The notes under the pieces are model-generated. The model ran no database searches, was not told the origin of the DNA, and saw only the letters and a list, made by a program, of their open reading frames with translations. From assembly GCF_026340975.1 (NCBI RefSeq), contig NZ_JAPEOS010000003.1, positions 1,798,001 to 1,862,000 of the forward strand: DNA of 64,000 bases, given 5' to 3'. Every line of letters begins with the position of its first letter. Position 1 is the first letter of the stretch. Position numbers and translations under genes: made by a program. The DNA comes from Streptomyces sp. NBC_01214. GTDB lineage: Bacteria; Actinomycetota; Actinomycetes; Streptomycetales; Streptomycetaceae. Shown piece after piece: positions 51,560-60,833 of this stretch.

Positions 51560-52431
51560 ATGACGAGCCCTCAAACCGCACTCGTGTCCGAAGCGGACGA
51601 CGTCGAGCGCCACCCCTGCCCACGCTGTCACGCAGCGCCAGGTTCTTCTGCCGCTCGCACTCCGGCGCGGTCGCTGGCACCTCTCACACGGGGCGCTTCA
51701 CCAAGGTGCCCCGGCTCGCGAAACTCCTGCGCGTACCGACACCCGCCGACCGCGGCCCCGGCCAGCCCTGGCGGCCCGGCACCCCGACACCGGCGCCCGT
51801 CGACCCGGGCACCCCGAGCGCGGACATCCGCATCGGCTACGCGAGGTGTTCCAGCCTCACCCAGGAACTCCAGTCGCAGCTCGATGCGCTCGACGCGCTC
51901 GCCGGGCACGGCATCCCACGGGACAAGATCTTCGCCGAGAAGATCCGCACCCGGGTGCGGGTCCGCCTGGAGTTTGAGGCCGCGCTCGCTGCCGCGAGAG
52001 AGATCAAGGCGCACGCCCCGCACTGCCGGGTGATCTGCACGGTGAACGAGACGAAGCGTCCGGGACGCGACGCCGCAGAACTGACCGCGCTCGCCGATCA
52101 CCTCACCGCCCACGGCCTGGTCCTGGAGATGCTCGCCGGCCCCCTACGGGGGATGTACGACCCCAGCGGGCCGGGACGCCTGCTGTTCGGGCTCTTCGCG
52201 GCGACGGCGGAGACGGCGCGGGAGAACATTCGGGGGTCCACCCTCGAAGGGTTGGACGCCGCGGCGCGTAAGGGAAACCACGGTGGCCGGCCGCCGGGAC
52301 ACAGCCCCAGCCTCTCCAGCATCTATCGCGCGCTCGCCGAGCACGAGAAGACCCAGGCGTACCCGGAGGCTGTTGAAACCGCGCATGCCGAATTCGCAGC
52401 CCTTCAGCAGCGAGACCGCAGCCCCAAGTAG
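51560..52431 (+). pseudogene. serine recombinase, frameshifted and lacking HTH segment
   Basis: The N-terminal start MTSPQTALVSEADDVERHPC, with a CPRC zinc-ribbon-like part, shifts frame near 51650 to GAVAGTSHTGRFTKVPRLAK. The catalytic domain follows: IRIGYARCSSLTQELQSQLD with the nucleophilic Ser, then KRPGRDAAELTALADHLTAH and ENIRGSTLEGLDAAARKGNH. After GGRPP the usual roughly 35-residue helix-turn-helix linker is deleted and the sequence jumps to SPSLSSIYRALAEHEKTQAY. Without that DNA-binding segment it should not recombine. Confidence 0.75.
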
Positions 52432-52532
52432 TTACTCAGCGCTACATGACGGGTGTCGGCAGCTATACGAGAACACGGCCTCCTGCGAAGATCACTCCGG
52501 TGCTCGCTGGGCGCTGGACGAGGAAGGCCACC

Positions 52533-53426
52533 ATGACGGAACAGATCAGCAACTTCACCGATGACGCGGCACGGGCCCGCATCCTGTCCGCCTACGACCG
52601 GGCGATGGCGTATTGGCCCGAACCGCGCGGGGAGCAAGACGTACCCACGCGATTCGGGAGCACACGGGTCCACAGTTATGGCGCGGGTGAAGGAACCCCG
52701 GTCCTGTTGCTGCACGGACAGAGCGCTACACCCGCCGAATGGGCCCCCTACGTCGAGGCGTTGGCCCGAGCTGGCAGGCGCGTCCTGGCGGTCGACCGGA
52801 TGGGCGAGCCTGGATACACCGTGCAGCGCCTTCCGATCGGCAGCGCGGACGACACGGCTGCTTGGCTGGAGGAGACCCTCATCGGGCTGGGCCTGGAGCG
52901 TGTGCACCTGGTCGGGCATTCGTACGGCGGCTGCGTGGCACTACAGCATGCCCTGCGCGCCCCAGGCAGGATCGTGTCGCTGTCCGTCTACGATCCACCC
53001 CGGGCCCTCGCCCCGCTGAAACCGGGTTTCCTGCTGAGTGCCGTTGTCGCGGCTCTCAGTGGCTCCGACAGCTTTCAGCGCCGTTGGTTCACCCGCCTCG
53101 TCGGTGACACAGGTGCGAACGTCGAGGAAGCCGAAGCAGGGATGCGGGTGTCGCTGGAGGCGATCAACGGATTCCGCATCCGGCTGCCGCAGCCGCAGCG
53201 CATGAGCGATGAGGAGCTGCGTTCGATCGAGATACCCACCCTCGTGCTGCTCGGCGGCGCCGACCGCGTCATGGACTCCCAGAAGGCCGAGGCCCGCGTG
53301 CGGCGGCTCATCCCGGACGTGCGAACTGAGGTGGTCGCAGGTGCGGGGCACGGGATCCCGCTGGAGATATTCAATCGCCGGGTTCCGGAATTCCTGCACG
53401 AAGTCGAGCATCCCGGCATCGGCTGA
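52533..53426 (+). CDS. alpha/beta hydrolase
   Basis: The 297-residue enzyme has the alpha/beta-hydrolase fold: oxyanion motif TPVLLLHGQSATPAEW at about residues 55-70, nucleophile Ser130 in the elbow HLVGHSYGGCVAL, an acid in LLGGADRVMD near 245, and His273 in AGAGHGIPLE. ATG 52533 follows an AGGAAGG motif. It acts in the cytoplasm (no signal peptide). The substrate is unknown. It follows the recombinase remnant by about 100 bp and is not obviously in an operon. Confidence 0.87.
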   Translation: MTEQISNFTDDAARARILSAYDRAMAYWPEPRGEQDVPTRFGSTRVHSYGAGEGTPVLLLHGQSATPAEWAPYVEALARAGRRVLAVDRMGEPGYTVQRLPIGSADDTAAWLEETLIGLGLERVHLVGHSYGGCVALQHALRAPGRIVSLSVYDPPRALAPLKPGFLLSAVVAALSGSDSFQRRWFTRLVGDTGANVEEAEAGMRVSLEAINGFRIRLPQPQRMSDEELRSIEIPTLVLLGGADRVMDSQKAEARVRRLIPDVRTEVVAGAGHGIPLEIFNRRVPEFLHEVEHPGIG

Positions 53427-53701
53427 GTGGCCCGCCCACCCCTTCTGCCCTGGGCATGTGGCCCAACCGTCCGCCTGTACGACGGTCCCTCGGCTCCGGG
53501 GAGGCCCCTGGAGGGGCCCCACGCCTCAGGCCGATCAGGGGCGCGGTGATACCGGAGGACCGTGCCCGGCCCGGTTGAGGTCGGACAGGAGCGGCGTCCG
53601 CAGGTGCCTGGCCCGGGCGAACCGCTCGTGGCTGTCGACGTCTTGGGGGCTGATTCGCCGCACCGCTGCCCCCACGGACCGGCCCCGGCGGGGGAAGCCA
53701 G

Positions 53702-55222
53702 ATGGTTCACGGTTCCATCGCCAGTGTGGCCGTTCCTGCCTGCAGCGGCGGACCGAGACACCGGCTACGGAGCCGCGCACCCGTCCTCGCCATCTGCGGC
53801 CAGGTTCCCCTCGCCGAGATCGGCAGCGACTACTTCCAAGAGGTCGACAACGACCTGCTCTTCCGTGACGTGGCCGTTCACCGGGCCACCGTCACCTCCC
53901 CGGACCAGATGCCGCGCGCGCTCGAAACCGCCGTACGGGCCGCCGTCACCCGCGGCGGGGTCGCCGTCCTGACCGTTCCCGGCGACATCGGCGACCAGGA
54001 GCTCACTGAAGACCGGCCCGTACGCTTCGCCCTCGACCGTGCCGTCACCCGCCCCGACGACCCGTCCCTCGCCCGCGCCGCCGACCTGCTCAACGCCGCC
54101 TCCCGGGTGACCCTGCTGGTCGGCCAGGGGGCACGCGGCGCCCGTGCCGATGTCCTGCGGGCCGCCGAAGCACCGGCCGCTCCCATGGTCCTGACGCTGA
54201 AGGCGAAGGAGGGCTTCGAGGGCGACAACCCCTTCCAGGTCGGGCAGACGGGCCTCATCGGCAACCCCGCGGCCGCCCACGCCTTCGACAGCGCCGACGC
54301 CCTGCTGATGCTGGGCACGGACTTCCCGTACCGCGACTGGTACCCGGAGGACGCGAAGGTCGTCCAGGTGGACACCCGCGAGGAGCACCTGGGACGCCGC
54401 ACGCCCGTGGACGTGGGTCTGGCCGGTGACGTAGGCGCCACGCTGCAAGCACTCCTCCCGCTCCTCAAGACGGACCGGGACCGTACGCATCTGGACGACG
54501 CCGTCGAACGGTTCGCCGACTGGCAGGAGGGACAGCAGCGGCTGGCCGACCCGGCTCGGGAGCACCGGCCGGCCGGGAGGCTGCGGGCCGTCCTGGACAA
54601 CCGCGGCCACGACATCCGCCCCGAGGCGCTGGCCGCCGCCCTGGACGCCCACGCCGCCGACGACGCCGTCTTCACCTCCGACACCGGCATGGCCACCGTG
54701 TGGCTCTCCCGCTTCGTCACCATGCACGCAGACCGGCGCCTGCTCGGCTCCTACAACCTCGGCTCGATGGCCAACGCCATGCCGCAAGCTCTCGGCGCCC
54801 AGCTCTGGGCGCCCGACCGCCAGGTCATCGCCTTCTGCGGGGACGGCGGCCTGAGCATGCTGCTCGGCGACCTCATGACCATCAGGACCCACCGGCTCCC
54901 CGTGAAGCTCGTGGTCTTCGACAACCGCCGCCTCGGCATGGTCAAACTGGAACAGGAGCAGGCGGGGCTGCCCGAATTCGGCACCGAACTCGACAACCCC
55001 GACTTCGCGGCCGTCGCCACCGCCCTGGGCATGACCGGCATCCGCCTCACCGACCCCGCAGACCTCGACGAGACCGTACGCCGTGCCCTGGCCACGCCTG
55101 GACCGGTCCTCCTGGACGTCCTCACCAACCCCGAAGAGATCGCCCTCCCCGCCAAGCCCACCCTGGCCCAGGGCTGGGGCTTCGCCGTCGCCAAGGCCAA
55201 GGAGATCCTTCCGGGCCGTTAG
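53702..55222 (+). pseudogene. poxB: pyruvate oxidase/dehydrogenase (PoxB-like), N-terminal domain missing
   Basis: Coding similarity begins at APVLAICGQVPLAEIGSDYF, then QEVDNDLLFRDVAVHRATVT. The middle FAD-like domain (LLVGQGARGARADVLRAAEA) and the C-terminal TPP domain are present (FTSDTGMATVWLSRFVTMHA, then VIAFCGDGGLSMLLGDLMTI with the GDG motif). The PYR domain of about 100 residues with the catalytic Glu is missing; the first 23 residues of the frame look unrelated. The enzyme converts pyruvate to acetate and CO2 with quinone in its intact form. The remainder is uninterrupted, so the truncation may be recent. About 275 bp upstream hold no gene. Confidence 0.75.
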
Positions 55223-55400
55223 CGGACCGCAGCACCACCGCGCCGGGTTTGGGGCGCTGGTGTCCCGCGCCCGTCCGGTAGGCCGTGTCAGACAGGGCGA
55301 GGAGCGGGGGCTCGGGCAGGATGAAGGTGACAGGGCCGGCCGGCCGACCGGGCGGCCGGCCGACCGGGCGGCCGGTGCTGCCGACGAGGATCGGAGCGAT

Positions 55401-56585
55401 GTGCTGGAGGACGCGCCGGAGGGCGGACTGGTACAGCTTCTGGATCGCGCTCACTTGGCCACGGCGCACCAGATGCCGTCCCTCATCGATGAGGCCGCAC
55501 GGCGTCTGGGCGTCGCCGGTGCACGCATCTACGTGGCCGATCTGCAGCAGGTCCGGCTCGTCGCGCTGCCCCAGCCCGACATCGCCGCCGAGGACGAGGC
55601 ACTGGACATCGACACGTCGCTGGCCGGGTTGGCCTACCGCACCCAGCAGATCCAGCAGGCACGCGACGGTACGGCTGCCTACATCCCGATGATCGAGGGG
55701 GTCGAGCGGATCGGGGTCCTGCGCGTCACCGCGTCCCGCCTGGACACCGCCGTGCTGCAGGCGTGCGCGGCACTGGCGGACCTGTCGGCTCTGCTGGTGG
55801 TCGCCAAGTCGCTCCACAGCGAGCTCTTGATCACCCGCGAGCGCACACAGTCGATGAGCGTGCAATCCGAACTGTTGTGGGCGTTTCTGCCACCGCGGAC
55901 GATCGGCACCACCAGCGTCACCTCGTCCGCGGTGCTGGAGCCCGCCTACGAGGTCGGCGGCGACGCCTTCGACCACAGCCTGGACGACGGTACCCTGCAC
56001 CTGACCCTGCTGGACGCGATGGGGCACGACCTGGCCTCCGGCGGTGCCAGCGCCATCGGACTGGCCACCTGCCGTGCAACCCGCCGCGCCGGTGGCACGC
56101 TGTCCGACATCGCCACCGCCATCGACCGGACCCTGGAGCAGTGGATCCCTGGCCGCCTCATGACAGGGGTCATCGCCACTCTCGACACCGGTACCGGCCG
56201 GCTCACGTGGATCAACTGCGGCCACCCGCCGCCTCTCCTGGTGCGCGAGGGCCGCGTCCTGCCCCAGATCTTGGAGCGAACCCCGCAACTCCCGCTCGGG
56301 CTGGGCTTCCACACCGAGCGGCCGCCCACCCCGAACCACGAACGCCTCCAGCCGGGCGATCGCATCCTCATCTACAGCGACGGCGTCACCGAAGCCCGCT
56401 CGCCGGTAGGCGACCTCTTCGGCGAGAAGCGCCTCGCCGACGCCGTCATCCGTGCCACGACCGAGGGCGATACCTCACCCGAGGCCCTGCGCCGCCTGAT
56501 CCAGAACCTCCTCGCGCACCAGAGGAACAGGCTTCGCGACGATGCCACGCTCATGCTCGCCGAATGGCACCCCACACCCGGCTGA
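55401..56585 (+). CDS. RsbU-type PP2C/SpoIIE phosphatase with GAF-like sensor
   Basis: The N-terminal region (LLDRAHLATAHQMPSLIDEA, ARIYVADLQQVRLVALPQPD, MIEGVERIGVLRVTASRLD) looks like a GAF sensory domain. A helical linker (LLITRERTQSMSVQSELLWA) leads to the phosphatase domain: VLEPAYEVGGDAFDHSLDDG with the metal-binding Asp, DAMGHDLASGGASAIGLATC, and LQPGDRILIYSDGVTEARSP. Such proteins dephosphorylate anti-anti-sigma factors to switch sigma-factor partner modules. GTG 55401 is the likely start; GGAG lies just upstream. A GGCCGGCCGACCGGGC direct repeat precedes the gene near 55335-55375. Confidence 0.85.
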   Translation: MLEDAPEGGLVQLLDRAHLATAHQMPSLIDEAARRLGVAGARIYVADLQQVRLVALPQPDIAAEDEALDIDTSLAGLAYRTQQIQQARDGTAAYIPMIEGVERIGVLRVTASRLDTAVLQACAALADLSALLVVAKSLHSELLITRERTQSMSVQSELLWAFLPPRTIGTTSVTSSAVLEPAYEVGGDAFDHSLDDGTLHLTLLDAMGHDLASGGASAIGLATCRATRRAGGTLSDIATAIDRTLEQWIPGRLMTGVIATLDTGTGRLTWINCGHPPPLLVREGRVLPQILERTPQLPLGLGFHTERPPTPNHERLQPGDRILIYSDGVTEARSPVGDLFGEKRLADAVIRATTEGDTSPEALRRLIQNLLAHQRNRLRDDATLMLAEWHPTPG

Positions 56586-56819
56586 CGCCGTGTATCGGCC
56601 TCGCGCGCCCCGCCTCTGCAGCACAGAAGGCGGTAGGTCCGGCCGTTCGGTCTCTCGCAGTCGAGAGGGGCAGGCGGAGCGCCGGCGGACGGTGAGCTGC
56701 CGGCCGACGTCATCGCCATGGTCGCCTCTGTCCTTACCACCCGCGATGGCGACGAGGCCGTCACCACCACGATCGGGATGTACCTGCCAGTCCTGCGCCG
56801 CCGCGCCCCAGCGCTCACG

Positions 56820-56880
56820 GGTCCGGTTCGGCTACACCGCCCCCGTCGGCACCACCGACGACGGGCGCATTCTGAAGGCG
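56820..56880 (+). pseudogene. Tpg (telomere protein) signature remnant
   Basis: The peptide VRFGYTAPVGTTDDGRI and its DNA are nearly identical to the signature region of the tpg-like gene at 21087-21139 (RARFGYTAPAGTTDDGRVRR). Only about 17 residues survive, with no Tpg-like sequence on either side. Confidence 0.55.
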
Positions 56881-57104
56881 TCATCGGCAAGGCAGGAGGA
56901 GACGGTGAACCCTGGCCCTGCTCTCCGGTGAGCCCGGTTGGTCAGGCGTTGACCTGCGTCGCTCGGATTGGCGGGGCAATGCTCCACGTCGAGGGATGCC
57001 GGCGGAGGTGTGGACGACGCCGCCGCCGGACAGCCCCTGCGTTGGAGTGCTATGCGGTCAGCCCGGCGTCGAGGAGTTTGGCGGCGGCGCCGATCGAGCC
57101 GCCT

Positions 57105-57276
57105 CGTCTGGCTGTGGATCACCAATCTTGCGATCCTCCTCGGGCTTGAGTTCGACGCAGAGCTGGCCCGCCAGCGGGCGATCGCCGGAGGGCTGCCCAA
57201 GGACGAGGAACCCTACGCCCGGCCCCGCAAAACCCGCGCGTGGAACGATCAGGACCGCCGCCGCATGGAGCAGTGA
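57105..57276 (+). pseudogene. YihY/BrkB-family membrane protein C-terminal remnant
   Basis: VWLWITNLAILLGLEFDAEL followed by ARQRAIAGGLPKDEEPYARP and RKTRAWNDQDRRRMEQ matches the last membrane helix and tail of BrkB/YihY proteins, whose usual form is WLWxxNxAILFGAEFDAELER then GxPxxxEPY. The rest of the protein is absent. Confidence 0.55.
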
Positions 57277-57534
57277 CCGCGTCCGGATCGCGCGGCCGGC
57301 AAGAGAGCGGAGGAGCTGTTCCACCGGGTGCGGTGCTCCGGGCCGGGCCCGCCCGTCAGCGCGCCGCGAATCGGCGGCGGGGGCGCCCGGGTGATGTGGC
57401 GGGCGAGCTGGTCCGCACCACCGCTGCCAGCTGCGGCTCGTACTTCTACATGGGGTCCATGGTTCCGCTGCCCCTGCCGATCCGCCGGTCCTCGTGGAGC
57501 GTCTGTGCGACCGCCGTGCCTCCTGCGGAATGGT

Positions 57535-57765
57535 CTACATGCCGACCTGGTCGAGGCCGAGGGCGTCGAGGACGAAGCGGAGGTCGGCGATCCGGGTTTC
57601 GATCATGGTGCGGAAGGTTGTCGCGTCGGGTGGGCCGGTCAGTACGGATTTCCGGGCCCGTCCGCGGTCCGGCCGCTTGTCGGGGAACTCCACCCCGCTC
57701 GCGTCTCCGGGGTGGTCGACGGTGATGACCGTCCAGCCGCGACCACTCTGGGTACCAAAGGCCTT
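57535..57765 (-). pseudogene. alpha/beta-hydrolase (PAF-acetylhydrolase-like lipase) fragment
   Basis: GWTVITVDHPGDASGVEFPD, then FRTMIETRIADLRFVLDALG and LDQVGM and a stop. The VDHPxxASxVEFPDG pattern is typical of Streptomyces lipases of the platelet-activating-factor acetylhydrolase group. The catalytic Ser region normally follows this helix and is missing; the N-terminal signal peptide is also absent. Confidence 0.55.
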
Positions 57766-57869
57766 CGAACCGTGCGGCCTTCCCGGCCGTTCCCTCGATC
57801 GCACCAGTGTGGCAAGGGGAAAGCGGGGCAGACGAGTGTCACCGTGCAGCCCACCCCGGAGGCCTGTCG

Positions 57870-58280
57870 ATGTCCTGTGTGTCTGCTCTGACCGTTGTCA
57901 GCCTCGAGGCGGAGAGGGGCCGTGTGCCGCTCATGGCCCGTTTCTTGTATGACGGCGAAGACCCGTACGTGGTCCAGGTCAGGTTCCTTGACGGCCCCGT
58001 AGTCCTGGCCTGTTGGCACTTCGACCGGCAGATGCTTGCCGAGGGACTGCATCGCCCGGTGGGCGAGGGAGACGTCACCTTCAGCCCCTGCGGGACAGCC
58101 GGCGCTGACGAGATCCGCGTCGCATTGCGGGGCCCCGGCGCGGAGGGTCAAGGGAACGCCGTCCTCTTCGTGGCGGCCCGCGCTCTCGCAGGCTTTCTGG
58201 AGCAGACGTACGCCGTCACGGGTGTGGGGGAGGAGTTCCTCGACCTGGACAGGCTCCTCGACGAGTTCCTGGCCCGCTGA
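57870..58280 (+). CDS. SsgA-family sporulation/cell-division regulator (SALP)
   Basis: ATG 57870 has GGAGG at 57857-57861, 8 bases upstream. The 136-residue protein has the SsgA fold: RGRVPLMARFLYDGEDPYVV, then DGPVVLACWHFDRQMLAEGL and HRPVGEGDVTFSPC, and VLFVAARALAGFLEQTYAVT. The pattern WxFxRxLLxxGxxxPxGxGDV is the family hallmark. SsgA-like proteins, found only in sporulating actinomycetes, guide septum and cell-wall events during sporulation. Which paralogue this is cannot be decided. The gene is intact amid remnants. Confidence 0.88.
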   Translation: MSCVSALTVVSLEAERGRVPLMARFLYDGEDPYVVQVRFLDGPVVLACWHFDRQMLAEGLHRPVGEGDVTFSPCGTAGADEIRVALRGPGAEGQGNAVLFVAARALAGFLEQTYAVTGVGEEFLDLDRLLDEFLAR

Positions 58281-58284
58281 CACG

Positions 58285-58312
58285 CAGGCAATCAGGCAAT
58301 CAGGCAATCAGG
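58285..58312. repeat. 8-bp tandem repeat
   Basis: CAGGCAAT is repeated three times followed by a partial CAGG, just after the SsgA-like stop codon. A short slippage-type repeat. Confidence 0.8.
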
Positions 58313-58640
58313 GTGCCTGCTCGTGAGCGTGGGTGCGGAAGATCGGGTGAACGGATGACGGTCCGGGACCGGGACATGATTCCCCGACCGAGTTGGCCTC
58401 TCGCGGGGAGGACCGGTACGACGTCGCTGCACGTCAACTGTCCTCCGACGCTGCCCCAGCCGCAGGAACCAGGAGATCCCCCCAAGAGACCGGGCTGTAG
58501 GAGCGCGGATGCGCCGGTCAGGGATGTGGGCCGGCCATCGAGTCACGAACGGTGCCCGTCGGCGGGATCTGAGCGCGAGAGACCGGCCAGTTTCCCACCA
58601 GTGCCGGTTGGTTCGTACGGATGCAGCGCCGCCAGGTCAC
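58313..58640. other. intergenic, no gene recognised
   Basis: No coherent frame with a start; sequence leads into the 5'-truncated catalase remnant. Confidence 0.35.
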
Positions 58641-58644
58641 CGCT

Positions 58645-59664
58645 TGAAGACGCCTTGGCGGCCCCAACTTCGGGCCGATCCCGATCAACCGGCCGCACGC
58701 CCCCGTCAACGACATGCTCCGCGACGGCATGCACCAGAGCGCCGTCCACACCGGGTGGCCCCCTATCGGCCCAACAGCCTCGACGGCGGCTGCCTCTTCC
58801 TCGCAGGCGCCGACACCGGCGCCCTCATCGAGGTCCCCCGCGAGCTGCCAGGGGCGCGCAAGGTCCGTGCGGCGCCCGCCTCATTCGCCGACCACTTCTC
58901 CCAGCCCCGCCAGTTCTGGCTCAGCATGACGCCGGCGGAGCGCGAACACATCATCGCCGCCTACACCTTCGAACTGAACAAGTGCTACGAGCAGGTCATC
59001 AAGGAACGCGTCCTGGGCGTGCTCGCCAACATCGACGCTGAGCTGTGCGCGGAGGTCGCCGCCGGCCTCGGCTTTCCCGCCCCCGCCCCCGCCCCCACGG
59101 AGCGGGTCGCCGACGTCGAGCCGAGTCCGGCCCTGTCGCAGGTCGGCGGCGTCTGGCCGGTGGACGGGCGTGTCGTCGGCATCGTGGCCGACACGACCTC
59201 GGACCTGGTCGCCGTGCAGGCCGTGCGAGAGGCCGTACTGGACGCCGGCATGGTCCCCCTCGTGGTCGCGCCGACCGGCGGCACCCTGGGGACGAAGACA
59301 ACCCAGGTGACCGTCCAACGCACCTTCGCCACCGCCCGCTCCGTGGAGTTCGACGCCCTGCTGTTCGCCGGGACGCTGGAGGCCGGCGCCGACGCCTACG
59401 GGGCCGCCGCAACGCCAAGGCCGGCACGCAGCAACCCTGCGGCAGGCCCGACCCGCGCGTCCTGATGCTACTCACCGAGGCCTACCGCCAGGGCAAGGCC
59501 GTCGGCGGCTGGAACGACGCCACTCGGCTCTTCGAACTGGCAGGCATTGGCACGAACGAGCCCGGCGTTCCCTACCAGGACACCGCCGCCGCGGTCCTGG
59601 AGGGACTACTAACCCGGGGGTTGGCCGAGCACCGGGCCTGGGACAGGTTCCCCACCACGCTCTG
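58645..59664 (+). pseudogene. katE: large-subunit catalase (KatE type), 5'-truncated and frameshifted
   Basis: Reading starts mid-protein with FGPIPINRPHAPVNDMLRDG, MHQSAVHTG; a frame change near 58755 leads to APYRPNSLDGGCLFLAGADT and REHIIAAYTFELNKCYEQVI. The C-terminal flavodoxin-like/DJ-1 domain follows (RVVGIVADTTSDLVAVQAVR, VEFDALLFAG). A second frame change near 59410 leads to VLMLLTEAYRQGKAVGGWND and the natural end RAWDRFPTTL. The heme-binding catalytic core is absent, so it has no catalase activity. A 13-bp hairpin terminator follows. Confidence 0.8.
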
Positions 59665-59701
59665 AACGAGGCCCAGTCAAACGAATCCGGCCGAAGGGAC
59701 C

Positions 59702-59737
59702 TCGGCCCCTGCTCTCAACAGGTGGAGCAGGGGCCGA
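59702..59737 (+). terminator. perfect 13-bp hairpin after katE remnant
   Basis: TCGGCCCCTGCTC (59702-59714) pairs perfectly with GAGCAGGGGCCGA (59725-59737) across a 10-base loop. It lies 38 bp after the catalase stop codon. No T-run follows, which is usual for Streptomyces terminators. Confidence 0.7.
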
Positions 59738-59984
59738 CCCGCGGTGGGCACGGCCCGTCCTTCCTCAGGCTGGCCGAGAGCACCCCGGTACTTGGCTCGA
59801 CAGGACCGCGCCACGCTCCCTACCGCCTAGGACTCAAGCGATGGTGGGGCGTCGAGGCCCAGGTCCGGGCATGCCTCTGCCGGCCGGGCCGGCCACTGTC
59901 GGGGCTCAAACCGGGCCCACTGGCCGTTCGCCAGATCTCCACGTTCCACGAGACGTGATCACGAACGAACAAGATCCATTCTTG

Positions 59985-60820
59985 CGGCGGACTTTAGCTG
60001 GATCCCCTCCAGCTTCCGCACCACCTCGGTGACCTCGGGCAGGTCGTTGGCCTCCCAGTCCTTCTGCGGCGCGAGCCGGATTCGGGCTCCGTTGGCCCCG
60101 CCCCGCATGTCGGTGCCGCGGAAGCTCGACGCCGCCGCCCAGGCGGTGGTGACCAGCTGGGGAAGGGACGGCCCCGAGGCGAGGATCGTGCGCTTGAGGG
60201 CGGCGACGTCCTCGGCCGCGACCAGCTCGTGATCGACCGCGGGTACGGGGTCCTGCCACAGCTGCGGTTCGGGGATCCACGGGCCGAGGAAGCGCGAGAC
60301 CGGACCCATGTCGCGGTGCAGCAGCTTGTACCAGGCCTTGCCGAACGCGTCGGCGAGCCGGTCCGGGTTCTCGTGGAAGCCCTTCGCGATCGGTGCGTAG
60401 ACCGGGTCCATCCGCAGCGCGAGGTCCGTCGTCAGCATCATCGGCGCGTGCCGCTTCGACGGATCATGGGCGTCCGGCACCGTGCCCTGGGCCGCGGGGT
60501 CCTTGGGGGTCCACTGCTGGGCACCGGCCGGGCTCGTGGTCAGTTCCCACTCGTACCGGAACAGGTTGTCCAGGTAGCCGTTGTCCCACGTGGTGGGCTC
60601 GGTGGTCCATGCGCCCTCCAGCCCGCTGGTGAGCGCGTCGGCGCCGCTGCCGGTGCCGTAGGTGTTCTTCCAGCCGATCCCCTGCTGCTCGATCGGGCAG
60701 GCCTCGGGCTCGGGCCCGATGTAGTCGGGGCCGACCGCACCGTGGCACTTGCCGAACGTGTGGCCGCCGACCAAGAGCGCAACCGTCCGACCTTGGCCGT
60801 GTTCACGCGGAGCCCGCGCC
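59985..60820 (-). pseudogene. katG: catalase-peroxidase (KatG) internal fragment
   Basis: TVALLVGGHTFGKCHGAVGP carries the proximal heme His of KatG (consensus ALIVGGHTFGKTHGA). Then LEGAWTTEPTTWDNGYLDNL, APMMLTTDLALRMDPVYAPI, HRDMGPVSRFLGPWIPEPQL and AWAAASSFRGTDMRGGANGA follow the family in order. The N-terminal third including the distal Arg-Trp-His, and the C-terminal part after VVRKLEGIQ, are missing. The frame is otherwise open, and fuses artificially to sequence upstream. Inactive. Confidence 0.82.
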
Positions 60821-60833
60821 CTGGGCCCGGGTG

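Noticed and set aside
58285..58312. Short direct repeats considered as a CRISPR array
   Set aside because: The 8-bp unit repeats without spacers; it is a simple tandem repeat.
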